Assembly: GCA_963575745.1 (NCBI GenBank)
Contig: CAUYUJ010017776.1
Span: 160,966-224,965 of the forward strand
Source of the DNA: Prorocentrum cordatum
Taxonomy: Eukaryota > Sar > Dinophyceae > Prorocentrales > Prorocentraceae
Direction: 5' to 3'
DNA length: 64,000 nucleotides
Part shown: positions 43,483 through 55,259 of the stretch, one piece after another
Position numbering within the stretch: the first letter of the stretch is position 1
Layout: each line of letters opens with the position of its first letter
Notes under the pieces: model-generated
What the model was told of the DNA's origin: nothing
Database searches by the model: none
Seen by the model: only the letters and a program-made list of their open reading frames with translations
Made by a program: the position numbers and the translations under genes

Positions 43483-44510
43483 CCCCCTGTACTGGGTTTA
43501 CCTCTCTGTTACAGTGATCTCAGGCACCAGCTTCTTCCTCTTCACAGGTGGACACCGTGACTAGTGCGCGCTCCTGCTTCGCGAAGCGCAGGCGCTGGCG
43601 CGCACGGGGCACCGCTTCCGACGACATGGCGAAGGAGAACCATGGGCTCCGCACGTGCTGTCAGGAAGTCTTTGCGCTTCTGCAGCTCACGCTTAGGCAA
43701 GATTCTAGTGTTCTGATCAGCACTCTACGAAGGTCGCGACGGCAGAGGGAGAAAACAGGGACGGAGGGAAAAAGGGAGGGGGAGAAAGCAGGGAGAAGAG
43801 CAGAGAGGAAGCAGGGAGCAGGGAGGCTGAGGCAACGATCGGAGGCTGCCACAAGGGTTCGTTGCACAAGGTTGCTTTCGCTGGACCTGAGGTCCCCGCA
43901 GCCCGACCTGCGGCCCCCCGGCTCGACTTGAGGCGCCACAACGGCCGTCGAAGTCATCCTTTCTTGAACCCTCCTCCTCCTCCTCCTCCTCCTCCTCCTC
44001 GATACCTTCTCGCCGTTCCCGAGAGAACACCACCGAGCTCCCTCGCGCGCCGAGAAGTTCCCGACAGGCCAGGCGAGGCCGAAGCATGCGCCGCGCCCAC
44101 GCTGACTTGTGGGCGAACCCTGTGAGAGCGAGGGCGTCATTTTGTTCGCTCTCTCTCTCTCTCTCTTTCTCTCTTTCTCTCTCCTGCGGCTCCGCGTCCG
44201 ACGACCGGGCGATCGAACAACTGTGCGCCGCGCCCGCGCGGAAACGCCATTTCCGGGCGAAATCTGCGTGGCGCTCAGGCGAGATCCACATTTCGCCTGC
44301 TCGCGCGCGGTCCATCGTCCGACGAATTCGTGAGCGAACTGCTTGGGGCCCCTATCGGGCGGCCAGGCGGCAGAGTGGGATCACATGAATAACGACATGC
44401 TCAGGAGTGGGATTAGAAAGGAGAGATCAAGTTGGTCAGGCCAAGCGGCCAAGCGAGTCAAAGGACCCCGCCTGTTTCCTCCCTCCCTCCCACAATACAA
44501 TAAGCACGAG
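43483..44510. other. Mixed non-coding with a CTC run, a CT run and a repeat unit
   Basis: CTC microsatellite 43973-44000; CT microsatellite 44149-44180; a GTGCGCGGCGC-type unit at about 44225-44330 (GCGTGGCGCTCAGGCGAGATC). No gene supported. Confidence 0.5.
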
Positions 44511-44514
44511 GTGG

Positions 44515-44588
44515 CACACCTCGATATTGGGATTTGAACGCGTTCCTGTTGTAAACGGAAGGCGCTCGCTCAGTGCTTACAGCAGGTA
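44515..44588 (-). other. tRNA-like sequence (Val UAC-like), degenerate
   Basis: On the minus strand, AGCACTGAGCGAGCGCC resembles a shortened D-arm (A box), TTCCGTTTACAACAGGAA an anticodon arm with UAC, and GTTCAAATCCC is an exact B-box core. The T-stem and acceptor stem do not pair well, so it would be a tRNA pseudogene or a SINE head rather than a working tRNA. Confidence 0.25.
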
Positions 44589-44734
44589 GGGTGGGAGGTT
44601 CCGGATCGGGTGGCTATCGGCCGGCTTCGTGGCAGAGACGGAGCGGATAAGAAGGAGGAATAAGGATGGGGAGGGGTGCAGGCGAGCATGGAACAGGAGG
44701 AGGAGGAGGAGGTGGAGGAGGAGCAGGAGTGATG

Positions 44735-45226
44735 GAGATGCTCACGATGATGAAGATGCTGGTGCGGCTGCTGGTGCTGCTAAAACTGATTATGATGCTG
44801 ATGCTGTTGCTGCTGATGATGAGGATAAGGATGAGCATGAGGATCAGGATGAGTCCCAGGATGAGGCTGATGCTGATGATGCTGATGATGATGCTGATGC
44901 TGATGCTGATGCTGATGCTGATGCTGATGCTGCTGACGATAATGGTGGTGATGATGATGTTGATGATGGTGATGATGGTCATGACGATGATGATAATTAC
45001 TGTTTACGACGGCGACGACGGCAACGATGATGGCGTTATTGATGATGGTGGTGATGGTAATGACGGTGGTGACGATGATGACGATGGTGACGATGTTGAT
45101 GACTACGCTGATGATGATGCTGATGATGATGCTTATTATGAAAGTAAGGGTGTTGATGATGAGGAGGATGATTCGGATGATGATGATGAAGCTGATGATG
45201 ATGCCGATGACGATGGCGATGTTGAC

Positions 45227-45293
<67 letters not shown>

Positions 45294-46015
45294 CTGATGA
45301 TTATGGTGATGATGATGGTGATACTGATTACGATTATGATGATGCTGATAGTGATTGCGACGATTGGTGATGGTGGTGGTGGTGATGATGCTGATGACGG
45401 TGATTGTGGTGATTGTGGCGGCGACGATGATGACGATGATGATGGTGATATTGGCGAAGATGGGGTTGTTTGTGCTGCTGCTGGTGAGGATGATGAGGCT
45501 GAGGGTGAGGATGCGGATGAGGATGATGATTCCGATGCTGATGCTGACAATGATGATTATGATGCTGCTGATGCTGATGACAATGATGTTGAGGTTGATG
45601 GTGATGACTATGCTGATGATTACTGATGATGCTGGTGCTGATGATTGTGAGGATGATCTGGATGATGATTATGAGGATGCTGCTGCTGCTGATGATGATG
45701 CTAATGATGTTGGAGCTGGTGTCGCTACTGCTGCTGCTGATGATGCTGGTGGTGGTGAGTATGAGCATGATGATGCTGATGATGATGATGATGGTGGCGG
45801 TGATGATGATGTTGATGTGGATGCGGATGATGATGATGCTGCTGATGATGATGATGCTGATGATGATGATGCTGCAGCTGATGATGATGATGATGATGAT
45901 AATGCGGGTGATACAGATGATGCTGCTGATGATGATGATGATGCCCTCCTTGATGATGCTGATGCTGGCGGTGGTGGTGGTGGTGGTGGTGGTGGTGGTG
46001 GCTGTGGTGAGGCTG
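44735..46015 (+). repeat. GAT/GCT trinucleotide array, 1.3 kb
   Basis: GAT with GCT, GGT, GAC and GAG interruptions, ending in a GGT run (45967-46000). Several overlapping long Asp, Met, Ile and His frames are repeat translations. Confidence 0.95.
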
Positions 46016-46320
46016 AGGACGGGGAGGAGGATGAGGAGGAGATGGAGGAGAAGGAGGAGACGAAGGAGGAGGAGGGAGTGGGGATGGCAGGGGGAGAAGA
46101 GGGGAGGAGGGCAAGCTAGGTGCGCTTGCGCCTCATCTGACATCCTATCCCTCCCTCCCGTCCCTCCCAATGGCACTGATTGTTCTATGTCCGCAGGCGC
46201 GTGTCATAGCCGACGTGCGGCTCCGACAGACAGACCGCTTCGTGTGATGCGCAATCGGAAGACAAGGGTAGCTGCGTGCACAGGAATCACAGGAGGAGGT
46301 GGCGGGTGAGCAGGAGGATG
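46016..46320. repeat. GGA tract with shared boundary module
   Basis: GGA repeat, then GGCAAGCTAGGTGCGCTTGCG..CTGACATCC, a module also seen at 55270 (same strand) and at 51925 and 52905 (opposite strand), then GTGTGATGCGCAATCGG as at 42360. Confidence 0.6.
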
Positions 46321-46449
46321 CGCGGGAGGAGAAGGATGCGATCGAACAACAGCTTCAGGCGGAAAGGTCGGAAGGCAAGGGAGGGCCAGGGAAAAGCGGA
46401 GGAGAGGAAATGACGGGAGCGACAACGATGAAAAACGATTTGGATTCAT

Positions 46450-46832
46450 AACAGTTGCCCGCGTTGCGACGAGACAAAGCGACGCAGCAGCAGCAGGGAC
46501 TGGAGTGGAAGGAGCGGGGGGAGCAGGAGGACCAGGGAAAAGCGGAGAAGGGAAACGAGGAGGGAAATGAGGGAGGGGAGGAGGGAGAGGGAGGAGCGGG
46601 AGGAGTGAGGAGGGAGGGAGGGAGGGACGGAGGGAGGGAGGGACCGGCGGGGGAGGGAGGGAGGGAGGGAGGGAGGAGGAGGAGGAGGAGGAGGAGGAGG
46701 AGCAGGAGGAGCAGGAGGACGAGGAGGAGGAGGAGGAGGAGGAGGAGCAGCAGGGGGCGAGCGAGACGAGATGAAGAAGGAGGAGGACGAGGAGGAAGAA
46801 GAGGAGGAGGATCAGGGAGAGGAGAAGAAGTA
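46450..46832 (+). repeat. GGA/GGGA purine tract
   Basis: GGAGGGAGGGA and GGAGGAGGAG repeats, including one run of GGGAGGGAGGGAGGGAGG that could form G-quadruplex or triplex DNA. Confidence 0.93.
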
Positions 46833-46859
46833 GGGAGGGAGGGATGAGGAGGAAAATGC

Positions 46860-47570
46860 GATGATGCAATGAACTCTCCCTCTAAGTTCCCTCTTCATAC
46901 GTCCCTCCAAGACTTTACTTTCATTGCGGGAGGTGTTTCAGTGCGAGTCAACCGCCACCAAGCTTCCAATCGTGCCAGATCACAGTTCCTGGAACTTCAA
47001 CGGCCTCAGTCAAAGCGACTGTTGCGTTCTGGCAATCCTAAGTCGTGCCAGAACGCCATTCCAGGGACGTCAACTCCGCGAATCAACTTGACTTTTGCGT
47101 CATGACAATTGTTAATCATGCCAGAGCACCATTCTGGGGATTTCAGCCGTACGAACCCTCAAACTTGTTGCGAATTGTTAGGCGAGTGGTTGCGGCGCTT
47201 AGGCGAGAACCACACCTTGAAGACCACCAACCCTCCACCCTTGAAGCTGTTGCAACATTTCAAGACGATTGCGCTTGCCGGTAAAGCGAGAGGACGAATG
47301 TGCGAGGCGTCAAGGCGAGAATGTACGGTTTTCAAAGAACTGCCCTCCACCTTTGAAGCTGTTGCAACGTTTAGAGACACATTCGATGGCTGTAAGGTAA
47401 GAGCCACATGTTGAAAACGGCTCGCCCTCAATCCTTGAAGCCGCTGCAAGTTCCAAGCTTCAGAAAGTTGGGGAGGAAATTTCAGCCGAAACTCACGGCT
47501 CACCCTGCCGACGACGCGTCTTGGGGTGGGACTGTGAGGAGCGATCCATTCTATACAGAGAGAAGCCTTG
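46860..47570 (+). repeat. Composite repeat R, copy 2
   Basis: Leader GATGCAATGAACTCTCCCTC, the CATTCC / GTGCCAGA module (46975-47145), the GCGGCGCTTAGGCGAGA module (47190-47440), and end block AAGCTTCAGAAAG..GGTGGGACTG. Confidence 0.78.
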
Positions 47571-47589
47571 ACCAAAGACAAAGAAAAAT

Positions 47590-47835
47590 AATATATATGG
47601 ATATTGAGATCGATCGTGAAATCGATAACGGGGTCGATAATGAAGACGATGGTAAGGTCGATCGTGAGACCGATCGTGAAGTCGGACCAGTGAGATTGCT
47701 CGTGCGATCTATAGTGAGATCGATTGTGAGACCGATCGTGAGATCGATTGTGAGATCGATCATGAGATCGATAGAGAGGTAACTATTGAGATCGACGGTT
47801 CGACCGGTCGATAAGGAGATCGACCAGGAACCTGG
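47590..47835 (+). repeat. GATC-rich 12-bp repeat
   Basis: GAGATCGATCGT-type dodecamers (variants GAGACCGATCGT, GAAATCGATAAC) over about 240 bases, with many GATC and CGATCG sites. Followed at 47835-47945 by CCGGGAACC repeats. Confidence 0.88.
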
Positions 47836-48034
47836 GAACCCAGAGACCCGGGAACCCCGCCGCCCACCGAAATCAGCCCAGAACCAGCAACAGTGAACCG
47901 GGAAACCCGGAACTGGGAACCCGGGAACCGGGCCGCCCATCAAAATCGGCCGGGCTCTTTCGCCAAGTCTTTCAACATCCGCTAGGACCCCTTCAGTGCA
48001 AGCACTGATTGGGGAATCGGAAAAAAGGATGGGG

Positions 48035-48165
48035 GGGGATAGCGAGGAGGAGGAGGCGGAGGAGGAGGAGGAGAAGGAGGAGGATAACGAGGAGGAGGAG
48101 GATGCAGATGAGGAGGTGGAGGAGGCGGAGGAGGAGGAGGCGAAGGCGAGGAGCAGGAGGAGAAC
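48035..48165 (+). repeat. GGA purine tract
   Basis: GAGGAGGAGG with GCG interruptions, leading into composite repeat R copy 3. Confidence 0.93.
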
Positions 48166-48171
48166 CAGTGT

Positions 48172-48910
48172 AAACCCAACACGCATCAACGATGTTGCAA
48201 TACACCCTCCCTCTGGGTTCCCTTGCCACGGGTCCAGGCAATAAGTTGTTTTCCTTGCAGGAAGTTCTTCATTGTAAGATAACCATCTGAACATCTCTCA
48301 TCGTGCCAACGCATTTTCCTGCGACCTCACTGCCGCGAACCAACGCGACTGTCGCGTCCCGACAACCTTGAACCATGCCAGAACATATTTCCTGGAACTT
48401 CACGCAAGCGAATCTATGAAACGGCTGCTAACTTTTACGGCGAATGTGCGCGGCGCCTTGGCGATAGCCACATTCTCAGAGAGGCCCGCCCTCTATCTTT
48501 GGCATTGCTTTTCTAAGGAATGCGCGCGGCGGTAATGCGATCGGCAGGTTTCGAAACAGACTGGCCCGCAAGGTCTGAAGCTGCGGCGAGCGTGTAGAAT
48601 TCATAAGAACATCTGCGGCGCCCTGGCGAGGCCCACGTTTTTGGAAGCAGCCGCCCTCCATCTTTGACGTACCTTTTGAAAAGGAGCCGCCCTCCATCCA
48701 TTGAAGCGGTTGCAAGCTTTTACCACGACTGTGCGCGGCGCCCCGGCGAGAGCGCCATTTTGAGAACGGCCCGCCCTTCATCCTTGGAGCTGTGGCAGGT
48801 CTCGAGCGCCAGGACCTTAGATGGTGCAGCGTTTTTCGGGCGGAGCGCCGGGCCCGCCCTACCAACACGTCTGTGGGTACAAGAAGGAGGATTTTTTCCA
48901 CACGTAAAAG
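48172..48910 (+). repeat. Composite repeat R, copy 3
   Basis: Leader AAACCCAACACGCATCAACG, CATTTTCCTG / ATGCCAGAAC module, GTGCGCGGCGC / GCGATAGCCACATT module (four units), and end block CGCCAGGACCTTAGATGG..GCGCCGGGCCCGCC, then another GGA tract (48915-49045). Confidence 0.78.
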
Positions 48911-48914
48911 GGAT

Positions 48915-49045
48915 GGAAGAGGAGGAGGAGGAGGACAGCGAGGAAGGGGAGGAGGAGGAGGACAGCGAGGAAGGGGAGAAGCAGGAGGAGGAGGAAGAGG
49001 AGGAGGTGCAGGAGGAGGAGGAAGAGAAGGAGGAGGGGGATGGGG
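48915..49045 (+). repeat. GGA purine tract
   Basis: GAGGAGGAGG with two copies of GACAGCGAGGAAGGGGAG. Confidence 0.93.
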
Positions 49046-49081
49046 AGGGGAATGATGATCACGATGAGCAGCATGAGGGAG

Positions 49082-51185
49082 GGTAGAGGGGCGGCGCCTC
49101 AGGCCACGCAGCAGCTCGAGGACTCCCGGCGGGGACGCGGGTCTTGTGCTCGAGCGCGCCTCGACTCGACTCGACTCGGCCCAGCGGCAGGAGCCCTCCC
49201 CCTCCTCCCAGGAACCCTGACACGACGAATTCCGAAGTTGTCACGACAAGGTTTTCGGATGTTCTGGCTGTTCCTTGCGCGGGATGCTTTCCAGCAGCTG
49301 CGCCTCGCCGAGAGCGTTCCGCGGGTGCTAGAACCGTCTCAAACGGCCGCCCGAGGCCGGAGCCATGGCCCGAAAGCCAACCTCCTCACGTCGTGAACAA
49401 GTCATGACGCAATGCTTGTATCTGTTCTCGACTGTGGGCTGCCCTTGCAGGGTCCCGGGAGCGTGAAACAACGACTGAGGATGAGAAATTGGACCCTGGG
49501 AGTCCAGATCTCTGGGGAGCCACTTTGTGACACAATCGTGGCGTCTGGTGTCTGGGAAGTCGGGTGCAGTGTAGATGTGGCCAGCCTGGGCGGAAGCTGG
49601 ACACAACCAGGGCGCTTCTAGAAAGCCCTCCTCTTCCCAGCGTCGAGAGGCTGGTCTCTCGCCATCGGCGGAGGCCAGCGCATCCTCCCCCTTACAATCT
49701 CCGTCCTCCGCCCCCCTACATTCGGGGGTGGCCAGAAGTGCCCCTGGCCCAAGGTGCCCCCAGGATGTCCAAGGAGTCCCCCCCGGCCTTCCGAGAACCC
49801 CTCACGAGGCCCGGAGGGCCCCAGGGGAGGCCAAATAGAGCCCAAAGCTGGGGGCACCCTGGGCCAGGGCGCCCTTTCCTCGAGGAGTCGGGAGGGGCGG
49901 GGGTGTCACGGGAGTCCTCTTCGGCAGGCAGCCCCCAGGCAGCGTCGTGGGCAGCTCCGCCCCGGCTGTACGAGGGTGGTGCTTTCGGTCGAGGCCCTGG
50001 GGCAGGGCCGATGGGGTCCCGTGCTGCAGTTCCGACGCTGAAGTATCGGGGAAACGAAAGACTCCAGTTCGCCAGTACTCGGGTTTGTCGACGGTTTTTG
50101 ACGAGCCCGTCCTGGGTCTGGATGTTCCACTTGGCGCGGGATGTTTGCAACGGGGGCTTGCGTCACAGGTCAGACGGGGTCTCGTCATTTCCCTTACGGC
50201 CCCGTCAGGCCAACCCGAGTTCGCCGAACCCCAGTCTTACGTCTCCCTGAGAGCAGAGACTATCCTGTGCTCAGGAGGGCCCTGGTTTTCGGGCCGTTCC
50301 TTAGGTCCTGGTCACGGAGCCTGTCCGTGGCCCGGGTCCGTCGTGGCCTGAAGAGCCCCTTTGGTTCATCATGCAGCGCCCCTTCTGGTAGCACGGTGGT
50401 TGTATGCCATAGTGCGCCCGGGCGTCATAAGGTGCTATCAAGACGGACGGGCAGGACACGGGTGCCGACTGCAGCAGTCAAGAACGCATACGCATCGACA
50501 CATCACCCGCTATTGCATCTTGGCGGTGGCATGTATGTGCGTGATTCGCCAGGACACGTATTGGCCCCTCTTCGCGAAGCTCTTCCTCACAGAGGGTAAG
50601 GACGCGACTTACCCGATGCCTCCTTCTGAGAAGGCGGCAGTCCAGATTCAGTTTCTGTCATCATTTGAACTTGTTCTCTCGGTTCCAGCTTCTTCCGCTT
50701 GGATCTCTTTCTCACCCCTTTCCCCCTACCTCTTTCTCTTCCTCATGTTTGTTGTTTGTGCTTCCAGTAATACTATTCATGAAGCCTTTCCCTCGTCCTC
50801 CTCTTGTGCCGTCTTATCTTAGATGAGAGGGTGATGATGAGGAGGCGGAGCAGTAGGAGAAATACGAGGAGGACAAGGAGGGAAGACACGAGGAGAAAGA
50901 TGCATTCCACAATCCCAACACGCACTCCGCTCGGCGGCCGGTCGCATGGCGATTTGGCGAGGTCCGGCGCTCTAAGAATAGTTGGCGCTTCGCGTGCCCT
51001 CACGATCCCATCCATAGCCGATGCACAGGCGAGTTGCCTTGCTCAGGGAGGCGTAGGGGCCTCCTCTCTCCTCCCCCTCCTCCCTCCGATCTTCCCTTCG
51101 TCCCCTACCCTCCTTCCCCCCCTCTTCGCCCTCCCCCCTCCCACTCCCTCCCTCCCTGCTCTTCCATAATTGATCACCGGTTACA
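49082..51185. other. GC-rich complex DNA, no gene recognised
   Basis: Bases 49250-49350 match 4897-4990 (GGATGCTTTCCAG..AGCTGCGCCT). Frames on both strands between 49560 and 50600 are long but give Pro/Arg/Ser-rich products without motifs. 50820-50900 is GGA-rich and 51060-51160 is CT-rich. Confidence 0.45.
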
Positions 51186-51189
51186 CAAG

Positions 51190-51960
51190 ATGAATACTGC
51201 TCTCTCCTCTATCCCTTGACTCTGTCTAGAAGATGTTCCGCCCTCTCCGCGTATTGTTTTCAAGCACAGGAGTTCAAGCATTGTTTTTCCGCCGTGTGTT
51301 CATATCTGGTTTCTTCTCGGTCCTCCACAATGGTGCTCCCTCTGCAGCGCTGGCTGCATTTTTGCGCTTCTGGTCCTTCATTGTGCTCCCGCTGCAGCGC
51401 TGGTCTCATTTCCGCGCGCTGGGTCCTTCCGAATGGTGCGCCCGCGGCAGCGCTGGTCGTATTTCCTTGTTCTCGGTCCTTCTGGATGGTGTTCCCCTGC
51501 AGCGTTGGCCTCGTTTCCGCGATTTTGGTCTTTCCGAGTAATGCTCCAGCTGCAGCGTCGGCCTCATCTCCGAATTGCTGGTCCGCCAGCCTGATTTTCT
51601 AGTTGCACCGTTCATGCAGCCATGGTATGCACTTCAACGAAATGTATGTGAGATTCCATACATTGGTCTGCACTATTGTGATTCAAATCGATCGGCTCTG
51701 CAGTGCCATGCCATGCAAAGACATGCGATGGCATACTATGTAATGTACAGGTCTGCGATGCCATGCCTTGCGCTGCAATGCTTCTGTATGCAGTGCTATG
51801 CCATGCTATGCATCGCGTACCCGTTGGGGATCGTTGTCTTCTTCGACGTCCGACTGTGCGAATAGAGCGGGGCTCTACACAATGGTAAGGGATGGGATGG
51901 AGGGGCAGGGCGAAGGGCGTCAGATGTGACGCGAGCACACCTAGCTTGATATGAAGATTG
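51190..51960 (+). repeat. Composite repeat D, copy 1
   Basis: Head CTCTCCTCTATCCC..TCTCCGCGTATTGTTTTC; tandem units of about 65-70 bp with CTGCAGCGCTGG, TCATTTCCGCG and GGTCCTTCCGAATGGTG (51330-51600); an ATGCC-rich stretch (51690-51825); then TTGGGGATCGTTGTC and TCAGATGTGACGCGAGCAC. An inverted copy of the whole lies at 55260-55915. Confidence 0.8.
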
Positions 51961-52205
51961 CTCTCCCTTCTCTCTTGGTTTTGTCCAGAAGGTGTCCCTC
52001 TTCTCCGCGTATGGTTTTGTCACACGCCGAAGTTTGAAAGTTGGCGTTAGCCTTGCATGCGTTTGTTTTTGAATCACAACGTTCTCGGTTATTCAAAATG
52101 GTGCTCTCGCTGGTGACGTTGGCGTCTTTCCAGGGGCGGCGCTTTGCTCCCGTCGTTCAGACTGGTGCTCTCGCCCCAGCGCGGGCAACGATCCGAATAC
52201 TTCCT
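51961..52205 (+). repeat. Composite repeat D, copy 2 (head and units)
   Basis: Head CTCTCTTGGTTTTGTCCAG..TCTCCGCGTATGGTTTTG, then units with AATGGTGCTCTCGC and GCGGCGCTTTGC. Confidence 0.65.
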
Positions 52206-52980
52206 CGTTGTCGTCCCCTTTCTTTCTCCTCCCCCGCCTCCCCTGGTCCTCCTGCTCTTCCCGCTCCTTCTGCTCCTGCTGCTGCAGGTCTTCCTCGTCC
52301 TCCTCATCCCTCCCTCCTGCTCATCCCCCTGCTCATCCATCCGCCACTTTCTTCAATGTATACAGCTTCATATCTCGCATAAGGCAAGGCGATCGGGACC
52401 TGTGGGGGTCCCATGTCCGCCATGACACCCGGCGGGTAGAGCACAACTCAGCGCAATCGGAAGGGATGGATGGGAGGGGCTGGATGTCAGATAAGTAGAT
52501 GGAACTTGATATCGAATTCGTGCACAAGGTGGGTTAGTTTACGTGCAACGGCCTACAATCCAAGTCTTGAAAGCCTGAGACCCCAATCCCCCTCCCTAGT
52601 AGATATTGGCATGACCAATGGACACAGTGACCTGGTCTTGCCCCGCCGCCATACTGGGCATTGCAAGGATTGGACGCCGTGGAGCCCGCTGGCAGGCCTA
52701 TTCAACCCCACCCCATTATTCAATGTTGCTGCGACGCACCGTCCTCCGCGGGTTTGCTCAAACACAATATCAAAGATGGGGGAGCCCGGGGGCGGGAGGG
52801 CCTGTCGCGCGGGCAATCATGCCGCGCGTGCGATGTGTAGTGGTGGTGATGATGACATTTGATGTGTGAACATGTATTTCGATGTAATATTCCATGCACA
52901 ATGGCGCGAGCGCGCCTAGCTTGTCCTCCCCCTTCTGTGTTCCCCCCATTCCTCCTTCCCCCCATTCCCCTCCTTCACCT
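52206..52980. other. Spacer, no gene
   Basis: CTC-rich at 52235-52330; then unique sequence; GCGCGAGCGCGCCTAGCTTG at 52902 is the repeat D boundary on the opposite strand. Confidence 0.5.
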
Positions 52981-52994
52981 TCTCCCCGTCCCCC

Positions 52995-53148
52995 TCCACC
53001 ATCAGCGGCGACGACGCTTGCGACGAAGACGGCGACCTTTTCGACGACGTTTTTCTCGACGATGACCTCTACAGTGACGATGACGACGACGACGACGACG
53101 ACGGACGACGACGACGACGACGACGACGACGGACGACGGACGACGACG

Positions 53149-53184
<36 letters not shown>

Positions 53185-53185
53185 C

Positions 53186-53216
<31 letters not shown>

Positions 53217-53360
53217 ACGACGGACGACATACGACGGACGACGGCGACGGCCTCGCCGACGGCGTCGGCGACGGCGACGACGGCGACGGCGACGACGACC
53301 AGGACGTCGACGACGACGGACGACGACGGCGACGACGACGGCGGCCACGACGACGAAGTT
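52995..53360 (+). repeat. GAC trinucleotide array
   Basis: GAC with GGA and GAT interruptions (GACGACGGACGACG). Overlapping Asp, Thr, Arg, Ser and Val frames are repeat translations. Confidence 0.95.
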
Positions 53361-53563
53361 TGCGATGTTCGATTTGCGCCGGCGACGGCTTTGGTGCTCC
53401 GAAGGTGGTCGATCTGCTCGAGGGGCTGCAAGGCGTCCCCGGCCTCGCTGTGTTCACGGACCCAGGCCAGCTGCCCAGGGGCGCCGCCGGGGGTCGGTGC
53501 CGTGGCCGCGAGGGGGAGGAGGGTGAAGAGGAGGTGAGGAGGGCGACATCCTCGTCGTCCTCT

Positions 53564-53595
<32 letters not shown>

Positions 53596-54130
53596 CTTGT
53601 CGTCGTCGTTGTCGTTGTGCGTCCGCAGCCTCCGCAGCCTCCGCAGCTTCCCGCAGGTGGCACACCAGCCAGGCCGCTGCAGCAGCCAGGCCGCTCCAGC
53701 AGGCCTCGTGCAAGCGGCACCACCAGCCAGGCAGCCCAGGTGCTAAGCTTGAGCGGACGGGCGCATCCACCACCCTCTCGGGCCCCCGTGGCCCACTCTT
53801 GCCCGCCCCGCGCCCCCCGCCCTGGCCTCCCGCCCTGGCCTCCTCCCTTCCCTCCCGGTCCCCCCGCCCCGTTTTCTCCCCCCTTTGGCCTCCCGCCCCT
53901 GCCTTTCATTCCTCCTGGCCTCATCCCCGCTTCGCCTCGCCGCGCCCCTCTCCCCCGTTCCCCCCCTGTCTCCTCGGCCCGGCCCTCTGGCCTTGGCTCC
54001 TGGTCCCTGGCGCGCTCCCTGCCCGGCCCCGCCCCGCGACGCCCCGCCGGCCGCTGCCCCTCCGCTCCGGGCCGGGTGCCTATACCGCGCAGCCACCCGC
54101 CCCAACCGGGGGCTGACGGGCCGGAGGCGA
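53361..54130. other. GC-rich region with a GTC run, no firm gene
   Basis: A plus frame at 53360-53526 starts plausibly (GAPKVVDLLEGLQGVPGLAV, then FTDPGQLP) with G/C third positions and may be an exon, but it runs into a GTC microsatellite (53550-53620). The rest is Pro/Arg-rich low complexity. Confidence 0.35.
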
Positions 54131-54400
54131 CTTTCCGAGCGGCACGCGCCCGTCCTCAGGACGGGCGTCGGGGCGCCCCCCCGACGCCAGGCTGGCGTCG
54201 GGGGGGCCGCCGAGGGACCCCCTACCCAGGGGGCGGGTGCGCAGGGGCTCCCCGCGCCAGCGACGGGCGCCACCCGCCGCGTCCCCGTGGTCGCGGGGAG
54301 CGGCCGTTGCGTGCTGGGCGCTAGGTGGCCCGCCCGCGGCGAGTGCGGGCGCCCGCGGCGGGCGGCCTGGCCGGGCGGGCGCCCCGACAGCGGGCCAAGG
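54131..54400. repeat. Cluster of very GC-rich palindromes
   Basis: CGCCCGTCCT (54147-54156) and AGGACGGGCG (54158-54167) are perfect inverted arms with one spacer base. CCCCCCGACGCCAG (54177-54190) and CTGGCGTCGGGGGG (54192-54205) likewise. More GGGCGCCCGC-type inverted words follow (54330-54390). Confidence 0.75.
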
Positions 54401-54432
54401 AAGGGAGAAGGAGATAGAAGAGGAGGACCAGT

Positions 54433-55240
54433 GTAAACCTAAGACTCATCAGCGATGTTGCAGTTTTCGTTCCCTCCATTCACGTTCTCCTTAGGCCCCA
54501 TACATGGGTTCATGCTTGCAGAGGGAAGCGCCCCGTTGTAACTGTTTGAAAAGACGGAATTGTGGCAAAATGCCATTCTTGGGGCTCCCACGTTGCGAGT
54601 CAGTGTGAGTGCAGCGCGCAGACATTCCGACACCGTGCATCAACGCCATCTATTGGAAGTGACAATGAGAATCCTTGAATCAAGCAGTGGCGAAGCGTCC
54701 TGGCGTGCCTATAGGCCTACCAAGCAATGTTCTAATAACCTTTTTGTGGCTTTCACACAATTATCTTATAACATTTCTGGCTGGGGCTGTCTTGTCTCAG
54801 TGTATCGGGCTTATGCTATAAGAACATTTTTTGCTCTTAGAACATGTCTGGGCTCTGAGAACATATCGTGGTAAACCTATAGGAATGCCGGGACGGTCGG
54901 TCCCAGTTCAAGTGAAACTGTTGCAAACTCTTATGGCGAATGTGCGCGGCGCTGGGGCGAGGATCACATCTTGAAAAGAAACTGCCCTCCATCTGCGAAT
55001 CTCTGGCAAGCTTTTAAGACGATCGCGGGCGGCGCGAAGGCGAGAGCTACATTTTGCAAACGGGCTGTCCTCCGACCATGAAGGTCTGGCAATGTTTCAG
55101 TCGAGGGTGCGCGGCACTAAAGAGAAAACTACATGTTTGTTCAGTTTTATGATCGTAAGTGGTGACGAAGTGTCAGGTGAAACGCCCAGCCCGACCGGCT
55201 TCGGGGTGCGACAGGGAGGGATTACCTGCACGGAGACAGG
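54433..55240 (+). repeat. Composite repeat R, copy 4
   Basis: Leader AAACCTAAGACTCATCAGCG, CATTCTTGGGG module, an AT-richer insert (54650-54890), the GTGCGCGGCGCTGGGGCGA module (54935-55130), and end block GTCAGGTGAAACGCCC..GGCTTCGGGGTGCGAC. Confidence 0.78.
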
Positions 55241-55259
55241 ATGGAGGTGAAGGAAGAGG

